A stretch of 64,000 nucleotides of DNA, taken from Microbacterium yannicii. GTDB lineage: Bacteria > Actinomycetota > Actinomycetes > Actinomycetales > Microbacteriaceae. The stretch is taken from contig NZ_JAMXMB010000033.1 in assembly GCF_024055635.1 (NCBI RefSeq), positions 51,147 to 115,146 of the forward strand, written 5' to 3'. A program made the position numbers and the translations under genes. The notes beneath the pieces were generated by a model. That model searched no databases. It worked only from the letters and a program-made list of their open reading frames with translations, and was not told where the DNA came from. Below are positions 28,036-37,137 of the stretch, piece after piece; position 1 is the first letter of the stretch, and every line of letters starts with the position of its first letter.

Positions 28036-29094
28036 GTGGATGAACAGGTGATTCTGGGGGTGCTCGCGATCGCCGCGGGTCTCGCCGCAGGCGTCTTCCT
28101 GTTCGTCCCGTTCGTCGCTCTCAGCTACCGCAGACGCGGCGGCTTCGGGGGTGGCCGGTTCGTCGTGTGGGGCGCCGCCCTGGTGTACCTCATGGCGATC
28201 TGGACGTACACGCTGCTGCCGCTGCCCGACCCCGACACGATCCGGTGCGCGGGCGTGAACCTCGACCTCACGGCCTTCGTCGGCGACCTCCGCGGGGCCA
28301 TCGCGCGCCCGGGACGCACCCTCACCGACCCGGCGGTGCTCCAGGTGCTCCTGAATGTGCTGCTGTTCGTGCCGCTCGGATTCTTCGTCCGAGTGCTCGG
28401 CGGCCGCGGCATCCCGACCGCTCTCGTCGTCGGCCTCGGCGTCTCGGCGTTCATAGAGACCACGCAGCTGACCGGCGTGTGGGGCCTCTATCCGTGCGCG
28501 TACCGCGTCTTCGACGTGGACGACCTGCTGACCAACACGCTCGGTGCGCTCGTCGGATCGGTGCTCGCCCTCGCCGTGCCGCGGCAGCACTGGGGCACGC
28601 CGAAGTTCGCCGACGCCGATGATCCGCGCCCGATCACTCGCCGGCGCCGCTTCCTCGCGATGGTGTGCGATGTGCTGGCCGCCTGGGTGCTGGGCGGGGC
28701 GGCCGCCGTCGGGTTCCAGGTGCTGCTGTACGCCCTCGGCGCCGATCGGGCGGTACGCGACGGCACGGCCGCGTCGGTCGTCGCCGGTGCGGTGCCGATC
28801 GGGGTGTGGCTCGTCGTCACCCTCGCCACCGGACGCACGATCGGCGACCACGCCGTGCAGCTGCGGTACACCGGCGGGCAGCTTCCGCCCGCACTGTCCC
28901 GGCCGCTGCGGTTCCTCGGCGGCATCGGCGGGTACCTGCTGCTGAGCGCCCTGCCCGGAGCCTGGGGCGTCGTGACGGGCGCCTTCGCGCTCACCTCCGC
29001 CGTGCTGGTGCTCACCACCGACGACCGCCGCGGCCTCCCCGGCATCGTCTCGGGCCAGAGGCTCGTCGACGCCCGCCAGCGCGTCGACAGCTGA
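28036..29094 (+). CDS. VanZ-family membrane protein with C-terminal RDD-like domain
   Basis: 352 residues. N-terminal half: four or five helices with the VanZ pattern TYTLLPLPDPDTIRC, LLNVLLFVPLGFF and FIETTQLTGVWGLYPCAYR. C-terminal half (about 205-330): RDD-like with RRRFLAMVCDVLAAWVLGG and TGRTIGDHAVQLRY. VanZ proteins are linked to glycopeptide tolerance, but the reaction is unclear. I use GTG 28036 (VDEQVILGVLAI); no good ribosome-binding site or -10 spacing is visible. Divergent from kimA. Confidence 0.85.
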   Translation: MDEQVILGVLAIAAGLAAGVFLFVPFVALSYRRRGGFGGGRFVVWGAALVYLMAIWTYTLLPLPDPDTIRCAGVNLDLTAFVGDLRGAIARPGRTLTDPAVLQVLLNVLLFVPLGFFVRVLGGRGIPTALVVGLGVSAFIETTQLTGVWGLYPCAYRVFDVDDLLTNTLGALVGSVLALAVPRQHWGTPKFADADDPRPITRRRRFLAMVCDVLAAWVLGGAAAVGFQVLLYALGADRAVRDGTAASVVAGAVPIGVWLVVTLATGRTIGDHAVQLRYTGGQLPPALSRPLRFLGGIGGYLLLSALPGAWGVVTGAFALTSAVLVLTTDDRRGLPGIVSGQRLVDARQRVDS

Positions 29095-29146
29095 TCCGCC
29101 GGTTGCATGAGCCGCGCTCGTCGAGCGAGACGGGACGAGCGGGACG

Positions 29147-29186
29147 GGATGCCGCGGCCGACGGTCGGCCGCGGCCGGCGGCATCC
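29147..29186. terminator. bidirectional hairpin terminator
   Basis: GGATGCC / GGCATCC outer arms around GCGGCCGAC-rich inner arms, between the convergent VanZ and amidohydrolase genes. Confidence 0.65.
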
Positions 29187-29191
29187 ATTCG

Positions 29192-30418
29192 TCAGGAGTC
29201 GGACGATCCCAGGAACTCGCGCGCGGCGACGACGAGTGCGTCCACCCCTCGGCTCAGCGTCGGCTGCAGCACCGGTGCGAAGAACGGCGAGTGGTTCGTG
29301 GGGATGTCGTGCTCGACGGTGCCGGCGGCGAGTGCCTCGGCGAACGCTGTCGGGTCGACCCCGCCCCAGAACCAGAACACCAGCGGCACGCCGGCCTCGC
29401 GGGCGAACCACGAGACGTCCTCACTGCCGGTGAACATGCCCGGGTCGATCACGGTGCCCTCGCCGAACGCGGCGTCGAACGCGGCGACGAGGCGATCGGT
29501 CGCGGCGACGTCGTTGAGGGTCGGGGGGAGCGTGTGGTCGGTGACGATGACCGGGGGCTCCTCGGCGCCGGAGGCCTGTGCCTCGGCGCGCACGATGCGC
29601 TCGACCTTTTCGAGCACCCGCGCACGGGCCTCGTCGTCGGGGTAGCGCAGGCTCAGCTCGAGCTTCGCCTCCGCCGGGATGATGTTGTTCTTCAGCCCGG
29701 CGTGGATCGATCCGACGGTGACCACCGCGACGTCGCGCGGGTCGACCTCGCGCGAGACGATCGTCTGCAGCCGCATGACGGTGGCCGCCGCCATCACGAC
29801 GGGGTCGATGGTCGCCTGCGGGCGGGAGCCGTGGCCGCCGCGACCCAGCAGGGTGACGGTGAGCCCGTCCGATGCCGCCATCTGGGTGCCGCTGCGCACA
29901 CCGATGGTTCCGGCAGGCAGCGGCGTGACGTGCTGGCCGAGCACGATGTCGGGCTTCGGGAACCGGTCCAGCACGCCGTCGGCGATCATCGCCTGCGAGC
30001 CGGCGCCATACTCCTCGGCGGGCTGGAACACGGCGACGATCGTGCCCGACCACTCGTCCTTCGTGGCGACGAGTCGCTCGAGCGCGCCGAGCAGGGCGGT
30101 GACGTGCATGTCGTGGCCGCACGCGTGCATGACGGGAACGTCGGTGCCCGACGGGTCGGTGCCGCGCGCGGTGCTGGCGTACTCGAGGCCGGTCTGCTCC
30201 GGCACGGGCAGGGCGTCCATGTCGGCGCGCAGCCACACGACGGGGCCTTCGCCGTTGCGGATGACGGACGCGACGCCGGTCTTGCCGATGCCCTCCTCGA
30301 ACTCGACGCCGAGCTCGGTGAGGTGCTGCGTGATGACGCCGGCGGTGCGGGTCTCCTGGAAGGACAGCTCCGGATGCCGGTGCAGATCGATGTAGAGCGC
30401 TTCGAGGTCGAGGGTCAT
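29192..30418 (-). CDS. M20-family amidohydrolase (hippurate/IAA-amino acid hydrolase type)
   Basis: 408 residues, from ATG 30418. M20D metal motifs: HRHPELSFQE, LRADMDALPVPE, HACGHDMH, QPAEEYGAGS, and a C-terminal SEDVSWFA and NHSPFF. It removes acyl groups from N-acyl amino acids or similar amides; the exact substrate is unknown. TAGGCT lies 7 nt before the ATG, so the mRNA is probably leaderless. Confidence 0.92.
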   Translation of the reverse strand: MTLDLEALYIDLHRHPELSFQETRTAGVITQHLTELGVEFEEGIGKTGVASVIRNGEGPVVWLRADMDALPVPEQTGLEYASTARGTDPSGTDVPVMHACGHDMHVTALLGALERLVATKDEWSGTIVAVFQPAEEYGAGSQAMIADGVLDRFPKPDIVLGQHVTPLPAGTIGVRSGTQMAASDGLTVTLLGRGGHGSRPQATIDPVVMAAATVMRLQTIVSREVDPRDVAVVTVGSIHAGLKNNIIPAEAKLELSLRYPDDEARARVLEKVERIVRAEAQASGAEEPPVIVTDHTLPPTLNDVAATDRLVAAFDAAFGEGTVIDPGMFTGSEDVSWFAREAGVPLVFWFWGGVDPTAFAEALAAGTVEHDIPTNHSPFFAPVLQPTLSRGVDALVVAAREFLGSSDS

Positions 30419-30425
30419 GCCGTCG

Positions 30426-30431
30426 AGCCTA
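30426..30431 (-). promoter_or_regulatory. -10 box of the amidohydrolase leaderless promoter
   Basis: TAGGCT on the minus strand, 7 nt before the ATG at 30418. Confidence 0.5.
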
Positions 30432-30510
30432 TCCGCGGCGCACCGCGCGCCCCACACGGCCTTCGGGGTCGCGACGCGGGCCCGGCGGCGCCAGGGCAGG
30501 CGCGCGGGCG

Positions 30511-31530
30511 TCAGACGGGGAGGCGGGCCGTGGAGCCGCGCACGATGAGGTCGAACGGCAGTTCCCCCGGACGATGCGTCGGGGCCTCTTCATCCGACGA
30601 CTCGAGGGCCTCGAGCATCGCGTCGGCCGCTCGCTCGCCTTGGCCGAGAGGGAACTGGTCGACCGTCGTGAGACGGAAGAACTCGCCGAGCTCGTGGCCG
30701 TCGATGCCGATCACCGAGAGGTCCTCGGGTACCCCGTAGCCGAGCTCGCGGGCGGCCAGGAGTGCGCCGATGGCCATCTCGTCGGAGGCGGCGAAGATCG
30801 CGGTCGGGCGACCGCCGGGCCGTCCGAGCAGCTGCTTGGCGGCACGGAAGCCGCCTTCGATCGTGAAGTCCGCCGGCTCGAACAGCGACGGGCGGACGGT
30901 GACGCCGGCATCCGCCAGTGCCTGCTCGAAGCCCTGGCGGCGCTGCGTGGGGATGTGGAAGTCGATGTCGAACTCGGGGCTCGCGCCGATGTGCGCGATC
31001 TCCCGGTGGCCGAGCGCGAGGAGATGCTCGGTCGCCAGGCGGGCGACCGCGACGTCGTCGACCGTCAGCGTGGTGAGGCGGGGGTTCGGCCCGCCGATCG
31101 CGATGACCGGCAGGTCGAGGCCGACGAGGAGCTCCGTCTCCTCCTGGCCGAGCTCGAGCGAGATGGCGATGATGCCGTCCACGCGCTGCCGCCGCAGGAA
31201 CGTGTCGAAGATGTCGCGGCGTTCCGCGCGGTCCGCGGTGAGGCTGTACAGCGTGATGTCGTAGCCCCGGCGCATCAGTGCCGACGCGATGCCGCTCAGC
31301 ACGGTCGAGAAGAACCAGCGGTCGAGGAACGGCACGAGCACGCCGATGTTGCGCATGCGGCCGGAGGCGAGGCTCGAAGCCGACGCCGACACCACGTAGC
31401 CGAGGCTCTTCGCGGCGGCTTCCACCTTCGCCTTGGCGCCGGCCGAGACGTGGCCCCGCCCGCTCAGCGCGCGGGAGACGGTCGCCGTCGAGACGCCCGC
31501 CTGGCGGGCGACCTCGTCGATGCTGACCAC
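30511..31530 (-). CDS. LacI-family transcriptional regulator
   Basis: 339 residues. N-terminal LacI HTH: IDEVARQAGVSTATVSRALS and the hinge LGYVVSASASSLASGR; periplasmic-binding-like sugar domain from about 60 (NIGVLVPFLDRWFFSTVLSG) to DLSVIGIDGHELGEFF. It probably represses the GH13 glucosidase immediately upstream on the same strand, and a fitting operator lies at 33345-33362. GTG start with GAGAGG upstream. Confidence 0.93.
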   Translation of the reverse strand: MVSIDEVARQAGVSTATVSRALSGRGHVSAGAKAKVEAAAKSLGYVVSASASSLASGRMRNIGVLVPFLDRWFFSTVLSGIASALMRRGYDITLYSLTADRAERRDIFDTFLRRQRVDGIIAISLELGQEETELLVGLDLPVIAIGGPNPRLTTLTVDDVAVARLATEHLLALGHREIAHIGASPEFDIDFHIPTQRRQGFEQALADAGVTVRPSLFEPADFTIEGGFRAAKQLLGRPGGRPTAIFAASDEMAIGALLAARELGYGVPEDLSVIGIDGHELGEFFRLTTVDQFPLGQGERAADAMLEALESSDEEAPTHRPGELPFDLIVRGSTARLPV

Positions 31531-31555
31531 GTCGTCACCTCTCTTCGCTCTCGTT

Positions 31556-31610
31556 GACTTGCCCTATATGTACAACACGCCCCGCGTGTTGCGTGCATAT
31601 ACGGCAAGTC
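31556..31610. promoter_or_regulatory. long dyad between glucosidase stop and lacI start
   Basis: Outer arms GACTTGCC / GGCAAGTC, inner arms ATATGTACAACACG / CGTGTTGCGTGCATAT (imperfect) around CCCCG. The AT-rich inner part could hold the lacI promoter and operator; it could also act as the glucosidase terminator. Confidence 0.55.
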
Positions 31611-31650
31611 GACGAGGGGGGTTGTGCCCCTGGGTGCGTCACCGCGGGGG

Positions 31651-33333
31651 TCAGGCGGCTGACAGCCAGACCGTCGTGTCGGCGGGCAGCTTCCCGCCGG
31701 TGAGGGGACCGCTCGACGCGATCACGTTACCGTCCGGCAGGGCGATCGGCGTGGAACCTGTGTTCGCGATCACAGTGACATTTCCGTTGCGGAATGCCAC
31801 GGCATCCGTCCCGTATCCGTCGATCCACTCGAGCGAGCCGGCACCGAGCGACCGGGCGCGGCGCTCGGCGAGCAGCGTGCGGTACAACTCGAGCGTCGAT
31901 CCCTCGACGCCGGACTGCGCGTCGCGGGCGAGCGTCGCCCACTCGGCTGGCTGAGGCAGCCACGACGCACCGCTGTCGTTGAAGCCGTAGGCCGGGGCAT
32001 CCGCGTTCCACGGGATCGGCACGCGGCAGCCGTCGCGGCCGTAGCGTTCGCCGTTCGTGCGGAACCAGGTCGGGTCCTGGCGGGCGTCGCCGGGGATGTC
32101 GATGACCTCGGGCAGCCCGAGCTCCTCGCCCTGGTAGAGGTATGCCGAGCCGGGCAGCGCCAGCATGAGCGTCGTGGCCGCGCGGGCGCGGGCCAGACCC
32201 ACCTCGGGGATGGGCTGTCCGGGCGAGTCGGGACCGATGCCGTGCCCCTGCGGGTTCTCGGCGGTGAGCGCGAGCCGCGTGGCGTGGCGCACCACGTCGT
32301 GGTTCGAAAGCACCCATGTGCTCGGCGCCCCGACGCCCGGGAACGCCTTCAGCGACACGTCGATGACCTTGCGCAGGTCCGCGGCGTTCCACTCGGTCGA
32401 CAGATAGGGGAAGTTGAAGGCCTGGTGCATCTCGTCGGAGCGCACCCACTGCGCCGTCCGCTCGGCGGTCGGCAGCCACGCCTCGGCGGCGAGGGCGCGG
32501 TCGCCCTGGTACTCCTCGAGGATCTTCCGCCAGTCGCGGTACACCTCGTGCACGGCATCCTGGCCCCAGTAGGGCACGTTCTCCTCTTCGCCGCCCATCG
32601 ACCCGGCCTCGGGGTCGGGGATGTAGTCGGGAAGCCCCTCGGCCTTGATCAGGCCGTGGGCGACGTCGACGCGGAAGCCGTCCACACCTCGGTCGAGCCA
32701 GAAGCGCAGGATGCGGCGGAACTCCTCGCGCACCTCCTCGTTCGACCAGTCGAAGTCGGGCTGCGACGTGTCGAAGAGGTGCAGGTACCACTGGCCCGGC
32801 CGGCCGTCGACTTCGACGATGCGTGTCCAGGCGGGACCGCCGAACACCGACTCCCAGTTGTTGGGCGGCAGTTCGCCCTGCGCGCCCAGCCCGTCACGGA
32901 ACATGTAGCGCGCACGCTCGGCGCTGCCGGGGGCGGCGGCCAGCGCCTGCTGGAACCACTCGTGCTGATCGGACGAGTGGTTCGGCACCAGATCGACGAT
33001 GACGCGGATGCCGCGGTCATGGGCTCCGGCGAGCATCGTGTCGAAGTCGGCCAGCGTGCCGAACAGCGGGTCGACGTCGCAGTAGTCGCTGACGTCATAG
33101 CCGGCGTCCTTCTGCGGCGACCGCTGGAACGGGCTCAGCCAGATCGCGTCGATGCCGAGGTCGGCGAGGTCGTCGAGGTGCGAGGTGACGCCCGGCAGGT
33201 CGCCGATGCCGTCACCCGACGCGTCCGCGAAGGAACGGGGGTAGATCTGATAGATGACGGCGGTGCGCCACCACTCGCTGCCGACGGGGGCGAGGAACGC
33301 GTCCGTGCGCTCAGCGGTCTCTGCGGAAGTCAT
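31651..33333 (-). CDS. GH13 alpha-glucosidase (oligo-1,6-glucosidase type)
   Basis: 560 residues. GH13 catalytic set: VDLVPNHSSDQHEWF, nucleophile Asp in GFRVDVAHGL, acid/base Glu in LAAEAWLPT, and LSNHDVVRHATR. It hydrolyses alpha-glucosides such as maltose or isomaltose; no signal peptide, so cytoplasmic. ATG 33333 is chosen because the region before it contains the operator. A transporter is not adjacent. It is the likely target of the LacI regulator downstream. Confidence 0.94.
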   Translation of the reverse strand: MTSAETAERTDAFLAPVGSEWWRTAVIYQIYPRSFADASGDGIGDLPGVTSHLDDLADLGIDAIWLSPFQRSPQKDAGYDVSDYCDVDPLFGTLADFDTMLAGAHDRGIRVIVDLVPNHSSDQHEWFQQALAAAPGSAERARYMFRDGLGAQGELPPNNWESVFGGPAWTRIVEVDGRPGQWYLHLFDTSQPDFDWSNEEVREEFRRILRFWLDRGVDGFRVDVAHGLIKAEGLPDYIPDPEAGSMGGEEENVPYWGQDAVHEVYRDWRKILEEYQGDRALAAEAWLPTAERTAQWVRSDEMHQAFNFPYLSTEWNAADLRKVIDVSLKAFPGVGAPSTWVLSNHDVVRHATRLALTAENPQGHGIGPDSPGQPIPEVGLARARAATTLMLALPGSAYLYQGEELGLPEVIDIPGDARQDPTWFRTNGERYGRDGCRVPIPWNADAPAYGFNDSGASWLPQPAEWATLARDAQSGVEGSTLELYRTLLAERRARSLGAGSLEWIDGYGTDAVAFRNGNVTVIANTGSTPIALPDGNVIASSGPLTGGKLPADTTVWLSAA

Positions 33334-33344
33334 GCGGCCAGTGT

Positions 33345-33362
33345 ACTGCAAGCGCTTACAGT
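33345..33362. promoter_or_regulatory. LacI-type operator before the glucosidase
   Basis: ACTGCAAGCGCTTACAGT, a near-perfect dyad with the AAGCGCTT core of MalR-like operators, 12 bp before the ATG and beside a TACACT -10-like box. Confidence 0.75.
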
Positions 33363-33397
33363 GCCTCTGCACAGGGGTTGCGGCATCCGTCTTCCCT

Positions 33398-33552
33398 GTC
33401 CTCGGTTGAGGACGAGAGCAGGGACATGCGGCACCCGGCTCGCGTCCTCGATCGAGGACGAGAGCCGAGATGAGGACCGACTCGCCGTGCCTCGTCCCTC
33501 AGTCCCGCCAACATCCTCAGCTGAGGGACCATGCAGGGTCCTCAGTTGAGGA
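33398..33552. repeat. cluster of four CCTC-n4-GAGG palindromes
   Basis: GTCCTCGGTTGAGGAC (33398-33413), GTCCTCGATCGAGGAC (33444-33459), CCTCAGCTGAGG (33515-33526) and GTCCTCAGTTGAGGA (33538-33552). They lie in the 340-bp gene-free stretch between the glucosidase and apt, which otherwise holds the operator and the apt promoter. Confidence 0.7.
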
Positions 33553-33659
33553 ACGGCGCGGGTGCAGGTGGGCGATCTGGCGGGGTTGCGGCGTCCGCTC
33601 GCAATCGGCCCGCGCAGTTCCCCGAATTCGGGCGGCGGGGTGTGGCGGGAGGCCGGGCG

Positions 33660-33665
33660 TAGGGT
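33660..33665 (+). promoter_or_regulatory. -10 box of the apt leaderless promoter
   Basis: TAGGGT, 6 nt (GGGCGA) before the GTG at 33672. Confidence 0.55.
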
Positions 33666-33671
33666 GGGCGA

Positions 33672-34190
33672 GTGCTGTCCGAAGCCCTCACGCGCGCCGA
33701 ATCCTTGATCCGCACGATCCCCGACTATCCGGAGCCGGGGGTGCTGTTCCGCGACATCACGCCCCTGCTGGCGGATGCCCGGGCGCTTCGCACCGTCGTC
33801 GACGCGATGATCGCGCCGTTCGAGGGGTCGTTCGACGTCGTCGCCGGCGTCGAGGCGCGCGGATTCCTGCTCGCCGGCGCGGCCGCGATGGAGGCCGGCG
33901 CAGGCCTGGTGCCGATCCGCAAGGCCGGCAAGCTGCCGGTGCCCGCGGCATCCGTCACCTACTCGCTCGAATACGGCACGGCGACGATCGAAGCGCACGA
34001 CGACGTCGCGGGCGGGCGCCGCGTGCTCCTGGTCGACGACGTGCTCGCCACCGGCGGAACCCTGGTCGCCGCGCATCAGCTCGTCGAGGAGCTGGGCGGG
34101 GTGGTCGTCGGCACGGCCGTGCTCATGGAGCTCACCGCCCTCGGCGGTCGCGAGGTCGTCGGCGACGTGCACACGGTCTTCACCGCCTGA
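33672..34190 (+). CDS. apt: adenine phosphoribosyltransferase
   Basis: 172 residues. Salvages adenine to AMP with PRPP. Type I PRTase motif VLLVDDVLATGGTLVAA, plus PDYPEPGVLFRDITPLLAD and GVEARGFLLAGAAA, typical of Apt; length is normal. GTG start with no ribosome-binding site and a -10 box 6 nt upstream. Salvage of adenine sits next to the catabolic island that destroys the other purines. Confidence 0.94.
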   Translation: MLSEALTRAESLIRTIPDYPEPGVLFRDITPLLADARALRTVVDAMIAPFEGSFDVVAGVEARGFLLAGAAAMEAGAGLVPIRKAGKLPVPAASVTYSLEYGTATIEAHDDVAGGRRVLLVDDVLATGGTLVAAHQLVEELGGVVVGTAVLMELTALGGREVVGDVHTVFTA

Positions 34191-34225
34191 CCTCTTCTCG
34201 AGCCGACGTTCTGCTGAGGTGCGGG

Positions 34226-34504
34226 CGTTTCGTCTCGCTCGTTCCTCGCTCGCTCAACGACCGGAATACAGCCCGCTCGCTGCTTGCTCGCTCAACGACC
34301 GGAATACAGCCCGCTCGCTGCTTGCTCGCTCAACGACCGGAATACAGCCCGCTCGTTCCTTGCCCGCTCGACGACCGAAACACAACCCGCTCGTTCCTTG
34401 CCCGCTCGACGTCCGGAACACAGCCCGTTCGTCCTTGCCCGCTCGACGACCGCGACACAACCCGGTCGTTGAGCGAGGGAGCGCCAGCGACCGAGACGAA
34501 ACGC
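34226..34504. repeat. family B element B2 with internal 38-bp tandem array
   Basis: Left end from CGTTTCGTCTCGCTCG to CTCAACGACCGG, then five units of 37-38 bp (CGCTCGCTGCTTGCTCGCTC + AACGACCGGAATACAGCC; the last three diverged), then the right end CCGGTCGTTGAGCGAGGGAG ... GACCGAGACGAAACG. It occupies nearly all of the apt-uricase gap. Confidence 0.85.
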
Positions 34505-34528
34505 GTCGAGCCGACGAGCACATCCGGG

Positions 34529-35440
34529 TCAGACGAAGGCCGGCAGGTCGACCCACGCGCCGGGCGCGGCATCCACCCCATCACGCACGACGGTGCCCTC
34601 GATGAGGCCGTAGGGACGGTCGGCGGCGTAGAAGACCTCGTTCGGGTTCTCGAGGCCGAACGGCGCCAGGTCGTAGGCGAAGTGGTGCTTGTTCGGCATC
34701 GCGAAGCGCACCTCGGCGATCTCGGGGTGGGCCTCGATCGCCGCCTTGCCCATCGCGAACAGGGTCTGCTGCAGCGCGAGCGAGTGCACGGTCGCGAAAG
34801 TCGACAGCAGCACACCCACCACCTCGGTGTAGAGGCGGTTGAAGTCGATGCCGGCGTCGACGGCGTCGGGCAGGAACCGCCACCGTCCCGTGACAGAGGT
34901 CGCCATGATGCGGTCGGTCGCCTCGGGCAGGGTCGTGTAGCGGTCGCGCGGGAACCCCGAGAACTCCGAGCCTGTCGACTTCAGCACCGTGAGGTCCTTC
35001 ACGCCACCGGTGACGTGCGTCGCGCCGTCGATCTTCTGCACGGTGGCGAGACGGGTGCCCTGACCCCGCCGCACGAACGAGTGGTCGTGCGGAACTCCGT
35101 CGACGAGGATGCGCTCCCACTCGTACTGCTCGGCCTGCCAGAGGCCGCCCTCGATCCAGTCGAACGCCGACACGAAGTGGTCGCCGAGCTTCAGCAGGTA
35201 CTCCTCCGGAGAGGGGATGCCGTGCTCCTTCGCGAAGGCGAACGCCGTGTTCTTCTGCGTGTCGGTGGCGACGATCATCGCGTTGTCGCCCTCGAGGAAC
35301 GAGCTCGCGAGCGCGGCTCCTCGCAGCTGCGACGTCACGCTCAGGTCGACGATCTCGTGGCGGGGGGTGTCGCGGTAGATCCGCACGACGCGGTTCTCCG
35401 CCTTGCCGTACTTGTTGGCGCCGAGGCTCACCGAGACCAT
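34529..35440 (-). CDS. urate oxidase (uricase)
   Basis: 303 residues, T-fold enzyme that oxidises urate to 5-hydroxyisourate without cofactor. Motifs: GANKYGKAENRVVRI, catalytic Thr region VATDTQKNT, and MPNKHHFAYDLAPFG. ATG 35440 (MVSVSLGANKYG) with GGGAG upstream; the frame before it is the end of the next gene. Last gene of a six-gene minus-strand operon (39122 to 34529), 2 bp after the HIU hydrolase stop. Confidence 0.97.
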   Translation of the reverse strand: MVSVSLGANKYGKAENRVVRIYRDTPRHEIVDLSVTSQLRGAALASSFLEGDNAMIVATDTQKNTAFAFAKEHGIPSPEEYLLKLGDHFVSAFDWIEGGLWQAEQYEWERILVDGVPHDHSFVRRGQGTRLATVQKIDGATHVTGGVKDLTVLKSTGSEFSGFPRDRYTTLPEATDRIMATSVTGRWRFLPDAVDAGIDFNRLYTEVVGVLLSTFATVHSLALQQTLFAMGKAAIEAHPEIAEVRFAMPNKHHFAYDLAPFGLENPNEVFYAADRPYGLIEGTVVRDGVDAAPGAWVDLPAFV

Positions 35441-35442
35441 GG

Positions 35443-35781
<339 letters not shown>

Positions 35782-35785
35782 GCGT

Positions 35786-36286
35786 TCATCCTTGCGTCAC
35801 GCTGACCCGCAGGCGCAGCAGTGCGATCTCCGCGAGCTGGCCCAGGGCTTCGCGGGCCTCGGTGTCGTCGTCGTTCGCGAGCCGGCGCTCGAGCTCCGCG
35901 AGCATCTCCTCCGGGGAACGGCCCGCGGCGCGGATCAGGAACACGCGACCGAACCGCGCCTCGTAGTCGGCGTTGCCCTCGGCGATCCGGGCGGCGACAT
36001 CGGCGGCGGCATCCGTCATCGAGGCCTGTTCGCGACGCGATGCCGCGGCCTCGGCATCCCCGCCGGTCACGCGCGCGCCGATCCGGGGGTGGTGTGCGAT
36101 CGCGGCGTCGAGATCCTCGCGCGTCCAGTCCCGTGCGGCGGATGCTGCGGCCTCCGCCAGCTCGTCGACGTCCCGGTACGGCCGTCCGTCGACGACGGCA
36201 TCCACCCAGGAGGGGATCGCCGCCCACACCCTGACCTCGGCCCGCGCGGCATCCGTCTCGAGTGCGTCGAACTCGTCGATGCTCAT
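35786..36286 (-). CDS. uraD: OHCU decarboxylase
   Basis: 166 residues from ATG 36286 (MSIDEFDAL). Motifs IAHHPRIGAR and EARFGRVFLIRAAGRSPEEM are characteristic. It decarboxylates 2-oxo-4-hydroxy-4-carboxy-5-ureidoimidazoline to (S)-allantoin. It follows the ABC ATPase gene by 45 bp in the operon. Confidence 0.95.
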   Translation of the reverse strand: MSIDEFDALETDAARAEVRVWAAIPSWVDAVVDGRPYRDVDELAEAAASAARDWTREDLDAAIAHHPRIGARVTGGDAEAAASRREQASMTDAAADVAARIAEGNADYEARFGRVFLIRAAGRSPEEMLAELERRLANDDDTEAREALGQLAEIALLRLRVSVTQG

Positions 36287-36331
36287 CGCCGCCCTCCCGC
36301 ACGTGACGCGTCGGCCGTGCCGGCGGCCCAC

Positions 36332-37126
36332 TCACACATGATCGGCCACCGCGTGCACGAGGTCCGAGATCTCGCGCTTGTACTCGTTGAAGTCGGGGCT
36401 CGTGATGTCGCGCTCCGCGGGCAGGTCGATGGTGACGACGCGGCTGATGTGCCCCGGCACGCCGTGCGAGGCGCCGCCCGTCATCACGACGACGCGGTCG
36501 GCGAGGAAGACGGCCTCCTCGATGGAGTGCGTGACGAACACCACGGTGGTCTTCGTCTCGATGTGGATGCGCTTGAGCTCGGTCTGGAGATCCGACCGGG
36601 TGAGCGCGTCGAGGGCGCCGAACGGCTCGTCCATCAGCAGCACCGTGGGCTCGTTCGCGAGCACGCGCGCGATGGCGACGCGCTGCTGCATGCCGCCGGA
36701 GAGCTGGCCGGGGTACTTGTCGGCGAAGCGGGTGAGCCCGACGGTGCGGATGAACCGCTCGGTCAGCTCTCGCACCCGCGCCCGAGACAGGCGGCGCCGG
36801 CGAGGACCGTAGGCCACGTTCTCGTGGACGGTGAGCCAGGGGAAGAGCCCGTAGTCCTGGAACACGACACCCCGTTCGGGGCCTGGCGCGGTGATCGGCG
36901 CGCCGCCGACGGTGACCGTGCCACCGGTGGCGGGCTCGAAGCCGGCGAGGATGCGCAGGACGGTGCTCTTTCCGCAGCCCGAGGCGCCGACGATCGCGAC
37001 GAACTCGCCGGACGCGATGTGCAGGTCGACGTCGGCGACGGCCTGCACCCCCGCACCCTCCGGCCCGTAGCGCTTGGAGAGCCCGCTGATGTCGACCTCG
37101 GCGGTGTTGATGGTGGTGTCGCTCAT
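36332..37126 (-). CDS. NitT/TauT-type ABC transporter ATP-binding protein
   Basis: 264 residues. Walker A GASGCGKST, Q-loop VVFQDYGLFPW, signature LSGGMQQRVAIARVL, Walker [17 protein letters not shown], switch THSIEEAVFLADRV. ATG 37126 follows AGGAG. It energises the permease and binding protein upstream; the link to uricase genes suggests uptake of urate, xanthine, allantoin or a related ureide. Confidence 0.94.
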   Translation of the reverse strand: MSDTTINTAEVDISGLSKRYGPEGAGVQAVADVDLHIASGEFVAIVGASGCGKSTVLRILAGFEPATGGTVTVGGAPITAPGPERGVVFQDYGLFPWLTVHENVAYGPRRRRLSRARVRELTERFIRTVGLTRFADKYPGQLSGGMQQRVAIARVLANEPTVLLMDEPFGALDALTRSDLQTELKRIHIETKTTVVFVTHSIEEAVFLADRVVVMTGGASHGVPGHISRVVTIDLPAERDITSPDFNEYKREISDLVHAVADHV

Positions 37127-37137
37127 GGCGGCTCCTG

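Noticed and set aside
34265..34455. CRISPR-like array near uricase
   Set aside because: The 38-bp units are contiguous and contain no unique spacers; the ends match family B elements elsewhere.
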